From contig NZ_JBBMER010000005.1 in NCBI RefSeq assembly GCF_040096455.1, positions 1-64,000 of the forward strand: DNA of 64,000 nt, given 5' to 3'. The position numbers and the translations under genes were made by a program. The notes under the pieces are model-generated. The model was not told where the DNA came from, searched no databases, and saw only the letters and a list, made by a program, of their open reading frames with translations. This document shows, piece by piece, positions 33,210 through 43,288 of this stretch. This stretch comes from Lachnospira rogosae (GTDB lineage: Bacteria > Bacillota > Clostridia > Lachnospirales > Lachnospiraceae). Positions within the stretch are counted from its first letter, which is position 1. Each line of letters begins with the position of its first letter.

Positions 33210-34148
33210 TCAATCCACACTTCTCCAATGCTCAAGTGTTTCTTTAAGAGTCTGCTCTAATGAAATAACCGGCTGCCAGCCGACTTCACTCTTAATCTTG
33301 TCTATGTCAGGTTCTATAATTGGAACATCTACAGGGCGTAGCTTATTCTCATCAACCTTAACCTCAATGGCTGTATCAGACATTGCTACTATCTCATCAA
33401 GTATCTGACTGATTGCAATTGCGTGTCCAGTTCCTACATTATATGTCTCTCCACGTCTGCCATGTTCAACAAGAAGTGCATAGGCCTTTACTACATCTCT
33501 TACATCTGTAAAATCTCTCTTGGCACTTAGATTACCAACATATATAACTGGCTCCTGTCTGCCTTTCTCAATATCTGCAACCTGCTTGCAGAAATCAGCT
33601 ACAACAAACATAGGTGTCTGGTTAGGACCTATATGGTTAAATGCCCTTACCATCATTATATCAAGGCCATAAGCATCAGAATATATCTTTCCCAACATAT
33701 TCTGGCATGCCTTTGTAGCGGCATATATATTACCTGGACGAACTGTATTATCTTCAACAATCGGACATTCACCCTCTTTGATATGTCCGTATTCTTCACC
33801 TGAACCTATAAGAAGTACTCTTGGCTTTTTATCAAGCTGTCTTACAGCATCAAGAAGATTAACACAGCCTTTTATATTAACATCAATTGTAAGCGTTGGA
33901 TTCTTCCACGAATATGCAACTGATGACTGTGCAGCAAGATGAAATATATAATCAGGCTGTTCAGCCTTAAGCAATTCTACTATCTGTCCAATGTCAAGAA
34001 TATCAAGATTCTTAACAACTGCATTATCCATAACAAGCTGTTCTTTCTCTGTCTTAGTAACTGTAACCTCGTATCCACAATCATCAGTAAGATGTCTTAC
34101 AAGATATGGACCGACAAAACCGCCTCCGCCAATTACTAATGCTTTCAT
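33210..34148 (-). CDS. rmd: GDP-4-keto-6-deoxy-D-mannose reductase
   Basis: A 312-aa SDR with VIGGGGFVGPYLVRHL and YAATK motifs. It directly follows gmd, so it most likely reduces the Gmd product to GDP-D-rhamnose, the precursor of D-rhamnose polymers such as the Pseudomonas A-band. A GDP-fucose synthase would be the other usual partner of Gmd, but the sequence reads closer to Rmd than to the WcaG/Fcl type. The C-terminal LRPVDVPIIEPDIDKIKSEVGW is typical. Confidence 0.85.
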   Translation of the reverse strand: MKALVIGGGGFVGPYLVRHLTDDCGYEVTVTKTEKEQLVMDNAVVKNLDILDIGQIVELLKAEQPDYIFHLAAQSSVAYSWKNPTLTIDVNIKGCVNLLDAVRQLDKKPRVLLIGSGEEYGHIKEGECPIVEDNTVRPGNIYAATKACQNMLGKIYSDAYGLDIMMVRAFNHIGPNQTPMFVVADFCKQVADIEKGRQEPVIYVGNLSAKRDFTDVRDVVKAYALLVEHGRRGETYNVGTGHAIAISQILDEIVAMSDTAIEVKVDENKLRPVDVPIIEPDIDKIKSEVGWQPVISLEQTLKETLEHWRSVD

Positions 34149-34178
34149 ATATTACCTCATTTCTGATAATCAAATATT

Positions 34179-34203
34179 GTCAGGACAGAATCTCTGCCCT
34201 GAC
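34179..34203 (-). other. Short intergenic hairpin between gmd and rmd
   Basis: On the minus strand the 25-nt GTCAGGGCAG-AGATT-CTGTCCTGAC stem forms with one G-U pair and a five-base loop. It is not followed by a U-tract; a processing or stability element is more likely than a terminator. Confidence 0.5.
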
Positions 34204-34225
34204 TCCTCGTAACATTTAACATTTA

Positions 34226-35254
34226 TTAGTTATTAGCTTCTGCTTCTTTCTTTACTAATTCAAGGTCATTCTTAACCATTCTCTCAACTAATTCCTGGAA
34301 AGAAATCTCTCTCTTCCAGCCAAGCTTTGCTTCTGCCTTAGCTGGGTTACCAATAAGAAGTTCAACCTCTGCTGGTCTGAAGAAGTCCGGATTAACCTTA
34401 AGTACAACCTTACCTGTTGCCTTATCCTTTGCTATCTCATTAACGCCTTCGCCCTCGAACTCAACTTCAATTCCTGCCGCAGCGAATGCTGTCTTGGCAA
34501 ATTCTCTTACTGTTCTTGTCTCATTAGTAGCGATTACATAATCATCTGGCTCTTCCTGCTGTAAAAGTAACCACATAGCTCTTACATAATCCTTTGAATG
34601 ACCCCAGTCTCTCTTTGCATCAAGATTACCAAGTTCAACATGATCCTGAAGGCCTAACTTAATACGTGCTACAGCATTAGTAATTTTTCTTGTAACGAAC
34701 TCTTTTCCTCTTCTTTCTGATTCATGGTTAAAAAGAATTCCTGAGCAGGCATACATGTTGTAGCTTTCTCTATAGTTCTTTGTTATCCAATGTCCATAAA
34801 GCTTAGCAACTCCATATGGGCTTCTTGGATAGAAAGGTGTATCCTCTGTCTGAGGGATTGCCTGTACCTTACCAAACATCTCTGATGTTGATGCCTGATA
34901 AAATCTGCACTCTGGCTTAACTATTCTGATAGCTTCAAGCATATTAGTTACACCGATAGCATCAATATCTGCTGTTGTACAAGGTGTATCCCATGATGTA
35001 GCTACAAAAGACTGTGCAGCAAGATTATATACCTCATCTGCCTGTGATATTCTCATAGCTGATATTAATGATACGATATCCTGCATATCTGCATATATAA
35101 AATGTATCTTATCCTTAATATGGTCTACATTACCGTAATCAACGACACTCTTTCTTCTCATAAGGCCATATACGTTATAGCCTTTTTCAAGAAGAAGTTC
35201 TGCTAAATAAGAGCCGTCCTGTCCTGTAATACCTGTAATTAATGCATTTTTCAT
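34226..35254 (-). CDS. gmd: GDP-mannose 4,6-dehydratase
   Basis: A 342-aa SDR converting GDP-D-mannose to GDP-4-keto-6-deoxy-D-mannose. Typical motifs are ITGITGQDGSYLAELL, STSEMFGKVQ and YGVAK, then NHESERRGKEFVTRKI. It lies between manC and rmd, completing the route to GDP-D-rhamnose. Confidence 0.96.
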   Translation of the reverse strand: MKNALITGITGQDGSYLAELLLEKGYNVYGLMRRKSVVDYGNVDHIKDKIHFIYADMQDIVSLISAMRISQADEVYNLAAQSFVATSWDTPCTTADIDAIGVTNMLEAIRIVKPECRFYQASTSEMFGKVQAIPQTEDTPFYPRSPYGVAKLYGHWITKNYRESYNMYACSGILFNHESERRGKEFVTRKITNAVARIKLGLQDHVELGNLDAKRDWGHSKDYVRAMWLLLQQEEPDDYVIATNETRTVREFAKTAFAAAGIEVEFEGEGVNEIAKDKATGKVVLKVNPDFFRPAEVELLIGNPAKAEAKLGWKREISFQELVERMVKNDLELVKKEAEANN

Positions 35255-35289
35255 AATTCTACTCCATTCTTTAATTTAGTCTGCATATT

Positions 35290-36360
35290 TTATAAATATT
35301 CATTCTTTCCTGCTTCTCTTAAACTTGCAAGGACTTTCTTTATCTCTCCAGCATTCTCTTTAGTTGAAATAAGTGTCGCATCTTTAGTATCAACAACAAT
35401 CATATCTCTTAAGCCTACTGTTGCTATAAGCTTGTCTGCTCCTTCAATTACACAGTTCTTTGTATTAACAGTAACAACATTGCCGTTGACAACATTGCCA
35501 TCTTCATTGTTCTCTTTAATTCTACCGACTGCAAGCCAAGAGCCAACATCATCCCAGCCAAAATTACCAGCTAATGTATATATATCATCAGCCTTTTCCA
35601 TAATTCCATAATCTACTGACTGTGATTCAAGGTCAGGGAACTCTTTCTCAAGTGTAGCCTGATAATCAGCTGTTCCAACAGAAGCCTTAATCTTCATAAG
35701 TCCATCATATGTTGATGGCATAAAGCTCTTAAAACAGTCAAGTATTGTTGAAACCTTCCATACGAACATACCTGAATTCCAAAGATAAGAACCATCTTCA
35801 AGATATGACTTGGCTGTTTCAAGGTCTGGCTTTTCAACAAACTTTTCAACTGAATAGCTCACACCTTCCTTGTTATCCTTATTATATTTGATATAACCAT
35901 AGCCCGTCTCTGGATAATTAGGTGTAATACCTACTGTTACAAGATTAGCTCCGCTCTCAGCAACCTCACAGGCATTAACAAATGTATCTTTAAATATATC
36001 ATTATGCTTAATAAGATGATCTGATGGAAGAACTATCATAACTGCATCATCATATTTAGATGCAACGTGTACCGCTCCAAGACCTATACAAGGTGCTGTA
36101 TTTCTTCCTATTGGTTCACAGAGAATATTCTCTTCTGGAATACCTGGAAGCTGTTCTTTAACAAGCTCTCTATAATTAGCATTTGTTGCAATATATACAT
36201 CTTTAATGTCAACTAATGGACTTATTCTTTCCACCGTAAGCTGAATCATCGTCTTACCGTCATCTGTTAATGACAAGAACTGCTTTGGAAGGTTCACTCT
36301 ACTCCTTGGCCAAAATCTCTCGCCTTTTCCACCTGCCATTATCAATGCTGTTTTTTTCAT
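35290..36360 (-). CDS. manC: Mannose-1-phosphate guanylyltransferase
   Basis: A 356-aa monofunctional GDP-mannose pyrophosphorylase. It has the nucleotidyltransferase signature MAGGKGERFWPRSR, VEKFVEKPD and the WDDVGSW end motif, and lacks the C-terminal phosphomannose-isomerase cupin found in longer ManC proteins. The ATG at 36360 follows GAGG. First gene of the leftward transcript from a strong promoter at 36438-36466, followed by gmd and rmd. Confidence 0.93.
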   Translation of the reverse strand: MKKTALIMAGGKGERFWPRSRVNLPKQFLSLTDDGKTMIQLTVERISPLVDIKDVYIATNANYRELVKEQLPGIPEENILCEPIGRNTAPCIGLGAVHVASKYDDAVMIVLPSDHLIKHNDIFKDTFVNACEVAESGANLVTVGITPNYPETGYGYIKYNKDNKEGVSYSVEKFVEKPDLETAKSYLEDGSYLWNSGMFVWKVSTILDCFKSFMPSTYDGLMKIKASVGTADYQATLEKEFPDLESQSVDYGIMEKADDIYTLAGNFGWDDVGSWLAVGRIKENNEDGNVVNGNVVTVNTKNCVIEGADKLIATVGLRDMIVVDTKDATLISTKENAGEIKKVLASLREAGKNEYL

Positions 36361-36437
36361 GATATACCTCATTTCTTAAATAACTGAATATTTAACGTTT
36401 CAATATAGGCACACTACGCCTTTCTATAAGCTTTAAA

Positions 36438-36466
36438 ATTATATCCCAACAGACCCTATTTGTCAA
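36438..36466 (-). promoter_or_regulatory. Full-consensus sigma-A promoter for the manC-to-GT2 operon
   Basis: TTGACA (36466-36461), a 17-bp spacer and TATAAT (36443-36438) on the minus strand match the consensus at all twelve positions. The predicted start near 36431 gives a 70-nt leader before manC. Such a strong core promoter suggests high, possibly constitutive expression of the second half of the locus. Confidence 0.85.
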
Positions 36467-36511
36467 TTTTTCCTGGCTTTATATTCACTGAATTATGGTC
36501 TTTGCATAACA

Positions 36512-36697
36512 TTATCTTAACTTGTAGAAACTTAATGTGCCATCATTACTTACAATTGGTGAAATGCCAAGCTTTTCTGTAAGCTGGCTCTCTATCCTTC
36601 CAATAAACTCTTTATCATTCTCCCATTGGGCAGTTCTTTCTTGTGTCATAAGCCCCTTATCTGGATTTTGCTCTTTAACGCCTGCACACACTGCCAA
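36512..36697 (-). pseudogene. C-terminal remnant of a membrane glycosyltransferase gene
   Basis: A 61-codon fragment without a proper start. Its end, RIESQLTEKLGISPIVSNDG then TLSFYKLR, mirrors the last residues of the 43289-45064 protein (QIEQLESDLTEATGTKPVIS then DNGCLSFYKF). The upstream part of the gene is missing. It appears to be the tail left after loss or replacement of a paralogue at this point, next to the oppositely oriented gene at 36897. Confidence 0.7.
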
Positions 36698-36896
36698 GTC
36701 TATCTTTAATCAGTTCACTATTCCCTTAATTAATTATATTTATAATAATTTTATCAAACTGGACTTTATTATTCAACAATATGTATCTGTTTTATTAGAC
36801 ATTTTCTATATGATATTATATAATAAATCATTAGCTTTCCAGCAACGCCAACTGGCATTAAAGCTTTTATATTCTATAAATAATAGGAGATAATGT

Positions 36897-38975
36897 ATGT
36901 CATATAACTTAATTAACCAGTTCAAAAAGGATAATAAAATAACACCTAAGGGTATCCTTTTTATTTTTATGCTGTTCGTTATTGTTGTACAGTCTGCAAT
37001 AATTATTTACAGTAACTTATTTGAACTTGAACATCACCTTGGATTTGATGCTTCATCAGCTTATCTGCAGGCTGTTGAAATATGGAGATGTAAATCTTTA
37101 GTTCCATCAACCTTTGCACTGACAACTACTCTTGGTCTTGATTCACCGACTCCGCTTGCCGCACTTTTCTACGGCATTACAGGAAATATCTTTCTCGGAT
37201 TTGGAATCGCCAATATTATACTTGATGTTGTAATAGCTGTTATATTCTATAACCTATTAAAGGAATTCAAATTATCCGCTTTTGAGATTGCTCTTGGATT
37301 TATCTTCCTTTTATGTCCATTTATGACACCAGACCATTTCATAGATAACAACCTTTCTTATTTTGCAATGGTTCTTGGCGAGCAGGGCTCTTACAGCGTA
37401 AAGATAATAACTATGCTTCTTTTATTATGGGTTGTCGTACAGTTAGAACACCGTAATAATAAAGCTTTACAGGCTGGCTCAGAAAATGTATCGCACAACA
37501 ATATCAAATTATATATATCAATTGTATTTGCAACACTTTTCTCTATGCTTACAGCAATTTCAAGTGGAATATATGTTGCTATTACAATATTAGTTCCTTG
37601 TGTGTTCTACTATGTCTTTAAGATTATCTATAAGAATTCTTTAAAGGTGCTTAAAGACTATGGCTTTATATTTACTATGGCACAGCTTGTATTAACATTT
37701 GCCTGCAAAGCCATATCAGGTCATATATTTGTTTTCCAGTCTAAAGAAAGCTCTATGGTATTAACAGGTATATATGAATTCTGGCACAACATAGGAAGTC
37801 TTATAATGGGATATCTGCAATTACTGTGTGGAATTTCTATTGAAACAACAACAAGCCTTTTCTCATTCAGGGGAATAATCCAGATATTATCCATAGGCTT
37901 TATATTATTCATATTAATTCTTATGGTAATATCTGTTAAACGCATTATTAAAGAAATAAAACAGAAGGATATCGACTTTACAGAGATAATTCCATATACA
38001 ATAATATTAGTTAATATCGCAATATTCATATTCTCTTATACTTTATATGATGGATATTTTTTTGAATACCGCTACCTTATTATTGTATACCTTATGCAGA
38101 TTGTAATATGCTTAAAGGCTATTAATAAGCTCAGTGATGAGCATATATTTAAAGCACTCATTACATTTGCAATATCATTCGTGCTCTTATGTGAAAGCGT
38201 TGGATTATTCAGGCTCTATCACGAAAAGACTATAGACTCCGATACTCTTGTTCCTCTTCTTGAAGAAGTCGATACTCTTGATGTTCCTATAGCATATGTA
38301 TGGGGTACAACTTCTGCGCAAATGCAGATAGATGCAAGAAATTTCAGAATAATGGATCTTAATCTTGTATACAGAACACTTACTGATGATACTTATCAGA
38401 GAAGCAACCGCTGGGGCGATTATCTTTATTATGATGAAAACAGCCAGTGGACAGGAAGAACCGTGCTTATCACAACACTTGATGATTTGACAACACTTCC
38501 TGAATTTATAGTTAACAAATATACTTTTGTTAATAATTACGGTGATTATCTTATATATGTATCAGAAATCAATCCTTTTGATTTAACTGCATTCGATAAT
38601 AACTGTACCAAAAATATTAATTTTATGTATTCAGAAGGCGTTGATATTGGATGGGCTGAACTTGACAGTAATGGCTATCTTGTCGCTGATGATACTGTTT
38701 CTGGCAACATTATGAATATGACACTTCCTGGTGTTGAAAAAGGAACATATTCCGTTACAATAAACTACTCATCTGATGACAATAATTTAGATACTTATTT
38801 TGAAATATGTAACCTTGCTGATGACAGTGTTATTGCCAAGGCTTCTGCCTCAACAGATAATGAAACTATAATTAATAATATCGAAGTTAATGATACTTCT
38901 GATTTAATAATTAAATGCTTCAAAAAAGACGGCTACAGCCTGATATTAAAGAATGTGCATATTAACAGGAAATAG
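36897..38975 (+). CDS. Large polytopic membrane protein, GT-C-like
   Basis: A 692-aa protein with about eleven hydrophobic segments (first at about 20-38, others between 85 and 435) and a C-terminal extracytoplasmic part of about 250 residues that ends in a small beta-rich domain. The region after TM1 (EHHLGFDASSAYLQAVEIW) has acidic residues where GT-C enzymes place catalytic Asp. No family was recognised with certainty. It is the only plus-strand gene inside the 32-kb leftward locus, between a gene remnant and a strong terminator, and looks inserted or inverted. Possibly a GtrC-like transferase. Confidence 0.6.
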   Translation: MSYNLINQFKKDNKITPKGILFIFMLFVIVVQSAIIIYSNLFELEHHLGFDASSAYLQAVEIWRCKSLVPSTFALTTTLGLDSPTPLAALFYGITGNIFLGFGIANIILDVVIAVIFYNLLKEFKLSAFEIALGFIFLLCPFMTPDHFIDNNLSYFAMVLGEQGSYSVKIITMLLLLWVVVQLEHRNNKALQAGSENVSHNNIKLYISIVFATLFSMLTAISSGIYVAITILVPCVFYYVFKIIYKNSLKVLKDYGFIFTMAQLVLTFACKAISGHIFVFQSKESSMVLTGIYEFWHNIGSLIMGYLQLLCGISIETTTSLFSFRGIIQILSIGFILFILILMVISVKRIIKEIKQKDIDFTEIIPYTIILVNIAIFIFSYTLYDGYFFEYRYLIIVYLMQIVICLKAINKLSDEHIFKALITFAISFVLLCESVGLFRLYHEKTIDSDTLVPLLEEVDTLDVPIAYVWGTTSAQMQIDARNFRIMDLNLVYRTLTDDTYQRSNRWGDYLYYDENSQWTGRTVLITTLDDLTTLPEFIVNKYTFVNNYGDYLIYVSEINPFDLTAFDNNCTKNINFMYSEGVDIGWAELDSNGYLVADDTVSGNIMNMTLPGVEKGTYSVTINYSSDDNNLDTYFEICNLADDSVIAKASASTDNETIINNIEVNDTSDLIIKCFKKDGYSLILKNVHINRK

Positions 38976-38997
38976 CTGGAATAAATCTTATATCAAT

Positions 38998-39077
38998 AAA
39001 ATCCCCTTATATATTGGAAATACAGCCAGTAAGATTTCTATCTTCTGGTCATACAACCAATATATAAGGGGTATTTT
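38998..39077. terminator. Bidirectional terminator between convergent membrane-protein genes
   Basis: ATCCCCTTATATATTGG (39001-39017) pairs with CCAATATATAAGGGGTAT (39057-39074), with an internal CCAG/CTGG, and both feet are A/T-rich. It ends the plus-strand gene and the leftward gene at 39153-41138. Confidence 0.85.
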
Positions 39078-39152
39078 ATAATTATTATAATGTTATAAAC
39101 ACAACTAAATATTTTAACCGGACATAACCAATTAATAATTTAACCTCTATTA

Positions 39153-41138
39153 TTAATTAACTGGAACCCAGTATTCAAGCACTGCTGAGCCTACTGTAAA
39201 TTCATCTGATAATTCAAAGCGTTCATAGAATTTATCAAGATTAACACCTTTATCAGTTAAAGTATAATGTGCATTATAATCCATAATTATCGGCTCATCA
39301 ATGTTATCAAGTTCATTCTGTAAATATTCCAATGACTGAGGATATACATCTAAATCTGCAAAGTCTATAAAATAATATCCACTATCCCAGCCAAGTTCGT
39401 AATATACCATAGGAATTGAAAATCCTATCGCCTTAGTGTCTTTAGCACATACATCCGCTATATGCTGTATCTCACTGTTATATACTTCTGTATTTCTCAT
39501 ATCTGACAGTTCATTACCGCCCTCAACATATGAATAGTTGTATACTCCTGCCGCACACATAGCAAGAAGTATCCCTGCTGACAATGCCGCAAAGCCTTTT
39601 AAGAGTATCGAAAGATATCCTGCCTTGCTCTTCTGGTAATTCTTTATACAGTAATCTGCAAATACAGCAATCATAATCACTGTTGTAAAATGAACAATTG
39701 TAAGATTACCATACGCTGTACGGTTAATATAATATGTCATCTGCCCAAGTGCCATAACTGCAACAACTGCCATAAAGGCATCATATCTGCTGTCGTCAAT
39801 ATTCTTATCACCTGTATTAAGATTAGAATTAAAGAAGACATTCCCTATAAAAAACAATCCAAAAAATGCTGTTATAAGCCATGCAACAATACCTTTCTGG
39901 TATTCATATCTAAGATAATCAAAATAGTCTGAATTCATAAGTGGGAATATGAACTGCTTAATGCTTATAAAGCTTCCACCCATAAGAACATTGATAATTC
40001 CTGTAATAACCCACGCTCCTGCTATTGTTCCTATAAGTGCCAATACAACAATCAATGTGTTTGTATACAGACCTGCCTGTTTGAAATTATATTTTTTGAC
40101 ATTATCAATAATATAGTATGCTGCTACTGCTATAGTGTATACAATGCCTGTTTCAAAGTTCCATATTACTGATATCATAAGCAGACATACATTAATAATT
40201 ATATATACAGGCTTATAACAGTATTTTCTCTTAACACCAAAGAATAAATAAGCGAGTATTATGCCTGCAAATAATGTTCTATGTGGTACAAGCTGGAAGT
40301 AAACTCCTGTATGCAGTGAACAATTAACAACAATAAGTGCAGTAACCGCCATTATTCTGACTGCATTGTTACTTACAAGTTCAATTATTACATAGGCAGC
40401 TGCCATATATGAAAATGCTGACAAGGCTGCCATAAGTATCATAAATGTATTAATACCACCACCAATAAGCTTTAATATTGGGGCTAATATAAGTGCATAA
40501 TATCCATACACACCTGAATTAAGACCGCTTCTTGCAACACCATTAACCGCTGAATACACTGTATTAAAATACGCATCAAAATGATATACATTATAATCTG
40601 TTGAATACACATTAGGCAGATAAAATGAATAAGCATATATAAGCCCTGCTACTACCGCAAATAAATACAGATACACCTTATTCTTAACCGGTTGTACCAC
40701 TGCATTTTCTTTCTTAATAACAGCAAGCATTATTATAAATATAGCTGTCAATGCAATCACAGTAATCTTTTCATTAGCGTGATACAGGTAATCATCTGCT
40801 GCCGGTCCGTCAAACAGATTAACCTCATTAAGATAACAGCCTATAAGTATGCCGAATACAACTAATATAATAAGAGCTGATATAACACTGTACACTTTAT
40901 TATTACTGCCTGATAACTTTAATCTGTTCTTTACTGCCGGAATGTTCATAATAATACATACCAGCAGGCAGAACACAAGAAGAAATACAGCATATGGAAT
41001 TATATTTGATGTAATCTTTCCACTGTATACAGGATTGCCCTCTATCTTATATACATACAGCTCAATGCCAGCTAATACAACAAGATATGCTATGCCTATG
41101 CTGAATATTTTTCTTATTAAATTATTCTCACTATTCAT
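39153..41138 (-). CDS. Polytopic membrane protein, probable GT-C glycosyltransferase
   Basis: A 661-aa protein with about fourteen hydrophobic segments and a C-terminal extracytoplasmic domain of about 120 residues ending LEYWVPVN. The loop near residue 175 (STDYNVYHFDAYFNTVYSAV) has conserved-looking Asp residues in the place used by GT-C enzymes. It is the last gene of the first leftward transcript, just before a terminator. A role in attaching a lipid-linked sugar to the polymer outside the cell is inferred from architecture and the gtrA/gtrB genes; no family match is claimed. Confidence 0.55.
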   Translation of the reverse strand: MNSENNLIRKIFSIGIAYLVVLAGIELYVYKIEGNPVYSGKITSNIIPYAVFLLVFCLLVCIIMNIPAVKNRLKLSGSNNKVYSVISALIILVVFGILIGCYLNEVNLFDGPAADDYLYHANEKITVIALTAIFIIMLAVIKKENAVVQPVKNKVYLYLFAVVAGLIYAYSFYLPNVYSTDYNVYHFDAYFNTVYSAVNGVARSGLNSGVYGYYALILAPILKLIGGGINTFMILMAALSAFSYMAAAYVIIELVSNNAVRIMAVTALIVVNCSLHTGVYFQLVPHRTLFAGIILAYLFFGVKRKYCYKPVYIIINVCLLMISVIWNFETGIVYTIAVAAYYIIDNVKKYNFKQAGLYTNTLIVVLALIGTIAGAWVITGIINVLMGGSFISIKQFIFPLMNSDYFDYLRYEYQKGIVAWLITAFFGLFFIGNVFFNSNLNTGDKNIDDSRYDAFMAVVAVMALGQMTYYINRTAYGNLTIVHFTTVIMIAVFADYCIKNYQKSKAGYLSILLKGFAALSAGILLAMCAAGVYNYSYVEGGNELSDMRNTEVYNSEIQHIADVCAKDTKAIGFSIPMVYYELGWDSGYYFIDFADLDVYPQSLEYLQNELDNIDEPIIMDYNAHYTLTDKGVNLDKFYERFELSDEFTVGSAVLEYWVPVN

Positions 41139-41222
41139 TATTATTAACTCTCTATTATTAACTCTTTATTACTGATTATTATTACAACCAGCTATTTTAT
41201 ATTCATAATTTCATTGTCTGAT

Positions 41223-43061
41223 TTATTCTTCATCCAATAATGGTATAAACATAATCTCTTTAAGTTCTTCTCTTGATAAAAATGGAGCTAAATCCTCAAG
41301 TGGAGGACTTACAAGTGTTCCGTCCTCTAATCTCTTAGTACTGCTCTTTGGCTCCCATACCTGCTTGGTATCTGTAAATATTTCACAGAATACAGGACCA
41401 TCTGCCTCTAATACCTTATCAACTGTTTCCATCATCTCTTTGTTAGATGAAGCACTGTAATAATCATAACCAAATGCTTCAGCAATCTTCTTGAATTCAG
41501 GGAAAGATAAATCTCCTGACTCTGGACCAATTCCTATTTTGCAATGCTCTTTAAACAGATTATTCTGTGTAAGTCTTATTGAATGATAACCATTGTTATT
41601 AATGAGGAATACTTTAATTGGAAGCTTGTTAGTAATTATTGTCTGGAGTTCCTGCAAATTCATCATAATACTGCCGTCACCCTCAAGGCATATAGTAGTT
41701 CTTCTGCCGCCACCGATACAAGTACCAATAGCTGCTGGAAGTCCGTATCCCATACTGGCAACAGCACTGTTGTTAGCCATTCTGCTGCCTTTTTTAATGA
41801 CATAAGTCTGATTACCTACAACACAGCACGCCCCATTAGATACTGCTGTAAGGCTGTTCTCTGGAAGCTGGCTGCTTAAGTATTTAATAAATGCGTATAC
41901 ATTAGCTGTACTTCCATTTTCCTCCCATTGCTTTGGCTGTACAACAGGATATTCCTTTTTCCACTTCAATGTTGTACTGCACCACTCATCTCCTCTGAAT
42001 ACAGGTGCTATATCTGAAGCGTATTTATCAAGCTTTGTAAGGAAATCCTTTGCATCTGCCCATACTGGCATTTCAACGTGGATAGTTGGCTTCTTTAACT
42101 CAGCTTTATCTATGTCTACCATTATTACTTCTGCGGCTCTCGCCCAGGTCTTCCAGTTATATCCTGTCTGGCGGATTGATATTCTTGTTCCTACTGCTAA
42201 TATAAGGTCAGAATTCTGTATAGCCCAGTTACCTGGTCTGTCACCCATATTACCAGCTCTTCCACAATAAAGAGGATTATCATCTTCAATAAGGTCAACT
42301 GCATTCCAATATGTCACGATAGGAATATTAAGCTTCTTGGCAACTGAACGGAACACATCATATGCACCCGAAAGTCTTATTCCATAACCTGCGTGAAATA
42401 CTGGTCTTTTCGCATTCTTAATCTTTTCAAGAACAGCCTTGACAACGCTATCCTCAACAGGCGGTGGAAGCAGCTTATCATCTTCCTCTGGATCATAACC
42501 CCTTAATTCATCTGTTTCAATATATCCACCCTGATAATTAACCGGAATATCTATCCATACAGGACCTGGTCTTCCTGTTGTAGCAAGGTGCCATGCCTTC
42601 TCAAGAGCATATCTTATATCCTTAGGGTCTTCAATCATAGTTGCATATTTAGTCATATTAGATACTGACTTTACTATATCATATTCCTGATCACCCATAG
42701 CTCTTAACGGAGTTTCAGTATACGATAAGGCATACCTTGCTGTTGTATCATATCTTACCTGTCCGCTTATTATAAACATCGGTATTGAATCAAGCCAGCC
42801 GCCAACTACACCTGTAAGTGCATTAGTTCCACCCGGTCCAGTTGTAACACATACTGCTGCAATTCTGTTATCAATTCTTGCATAGCTTTCAGCCGCCATA
42901 GCACAAGCCTGTTCGTGATGATTATAAGTTACCTTAAGCCCTTCATTGTGTCCAAGTGCATCATTAAGGTGCATAGCTCCTCCACCTACTACAGAAAACA
43001 CATCTGTAACACCGTGGCTTACAAGAAAATCTGCAACATAATCAGCTAAACGTATTCTCAT
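41223..43061 (-). CDS. Thiamine-diphosphate-dependent enzyme (acetolactate synthase-like), copy 2
   Basis: A 612-aa paralogue of the enzyme at 25340-27157, visibly alike from the N-terminus (both GVTD-VF/MF, then GGxAMHLNDA, NHHEQAC with the catalytic Glu) to the C-terminal ThDP motif EGDGSIMMNLQEL running to LINNNGYHSI. It is located between a GT-C-like gene and another membrane protein gene, 16 kb from rfbFGH. Two different ThDP enzymes suggest two carbon-branching steps, or one using a different 2-oxo acid. FAD dependence and substrate are not readable. Confidence 0.85.
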   Translation of the reverse strand: MRIRLADYVADFLVSHGVTDVFSVVGGGAMHLNDALGHNEGLKVTYNHHEQACAMAAESYARIDNRIAAVCVTTGPGGTNALTGVVGGWLDSIPMFIISGQVRYDTTARYALSYTETPLRAMGDQEYDIVKSVSNMTKYATMIEDPKDIRYALEKAWHLATTGRPGPVWIDIPVNYQGGYIETDELRGYDPEEDDKLLPPPVEDSVVKAVLEKIKNAKRPVFHAGYGIRLSGAYDVFRSVAKKLNIPIVTYWNAVDLIEDDNPLYCGRAGNMGDRPGNWAIQNSDLILAVGTRISIRQTGYNWKTWARAAEVIMVDIDKAELKKPTIHVEMPVWADAKDFLTKLDKYASDIAPVFRGDEWCSTTLKWKKEYPVVQPKQWEENGSTANVYAFIKYLSSQLPENSLTAVSNGACCVVGNQTYVIKKGSRMANNSAVASMGYGLPAAIGTCIGGGRRTTICLEGDGSIMMNLQELQTIITNKLPIKVFLINNNGYHSIRLTQNNLFKEHCKIGIGPESGDLSFPEFKKIAEAFGYDYYSASSNKEMMETVDKVLEADGPVFCEIFTDTKQVWEPKSSTKRLEDGTLVSPPLEDLAPFLSREELKEIMFIPLLDEE

Positions 43062-43288
43062 ATTCTAATCTCCATTCTATTAATCATTTTATAATTATTC
43101 TTATACTTTACAAATATTCGTATACTGTCAATATATAATTCTACCGGATTCTCTGTGTCGCCCAAAATCGTATCGCTTATATCTTCTATTTCGCAGACGT
43201 GAACCACATACACATATGAGCAATATAAATCATAGCTTCATTATTATCATCACTAAACCATTTTTAATTCTATCCAGAGCTATGTCAT

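Noticed and set aside
43081..43288. Open frame of about 58 codons between the second ThDP gene and the GT-C-like gene
   Set aside because: On the minus strand a frame stays open but has no start codon or ribosome site near its beginning and no recognisable homology; treated as non-coding.
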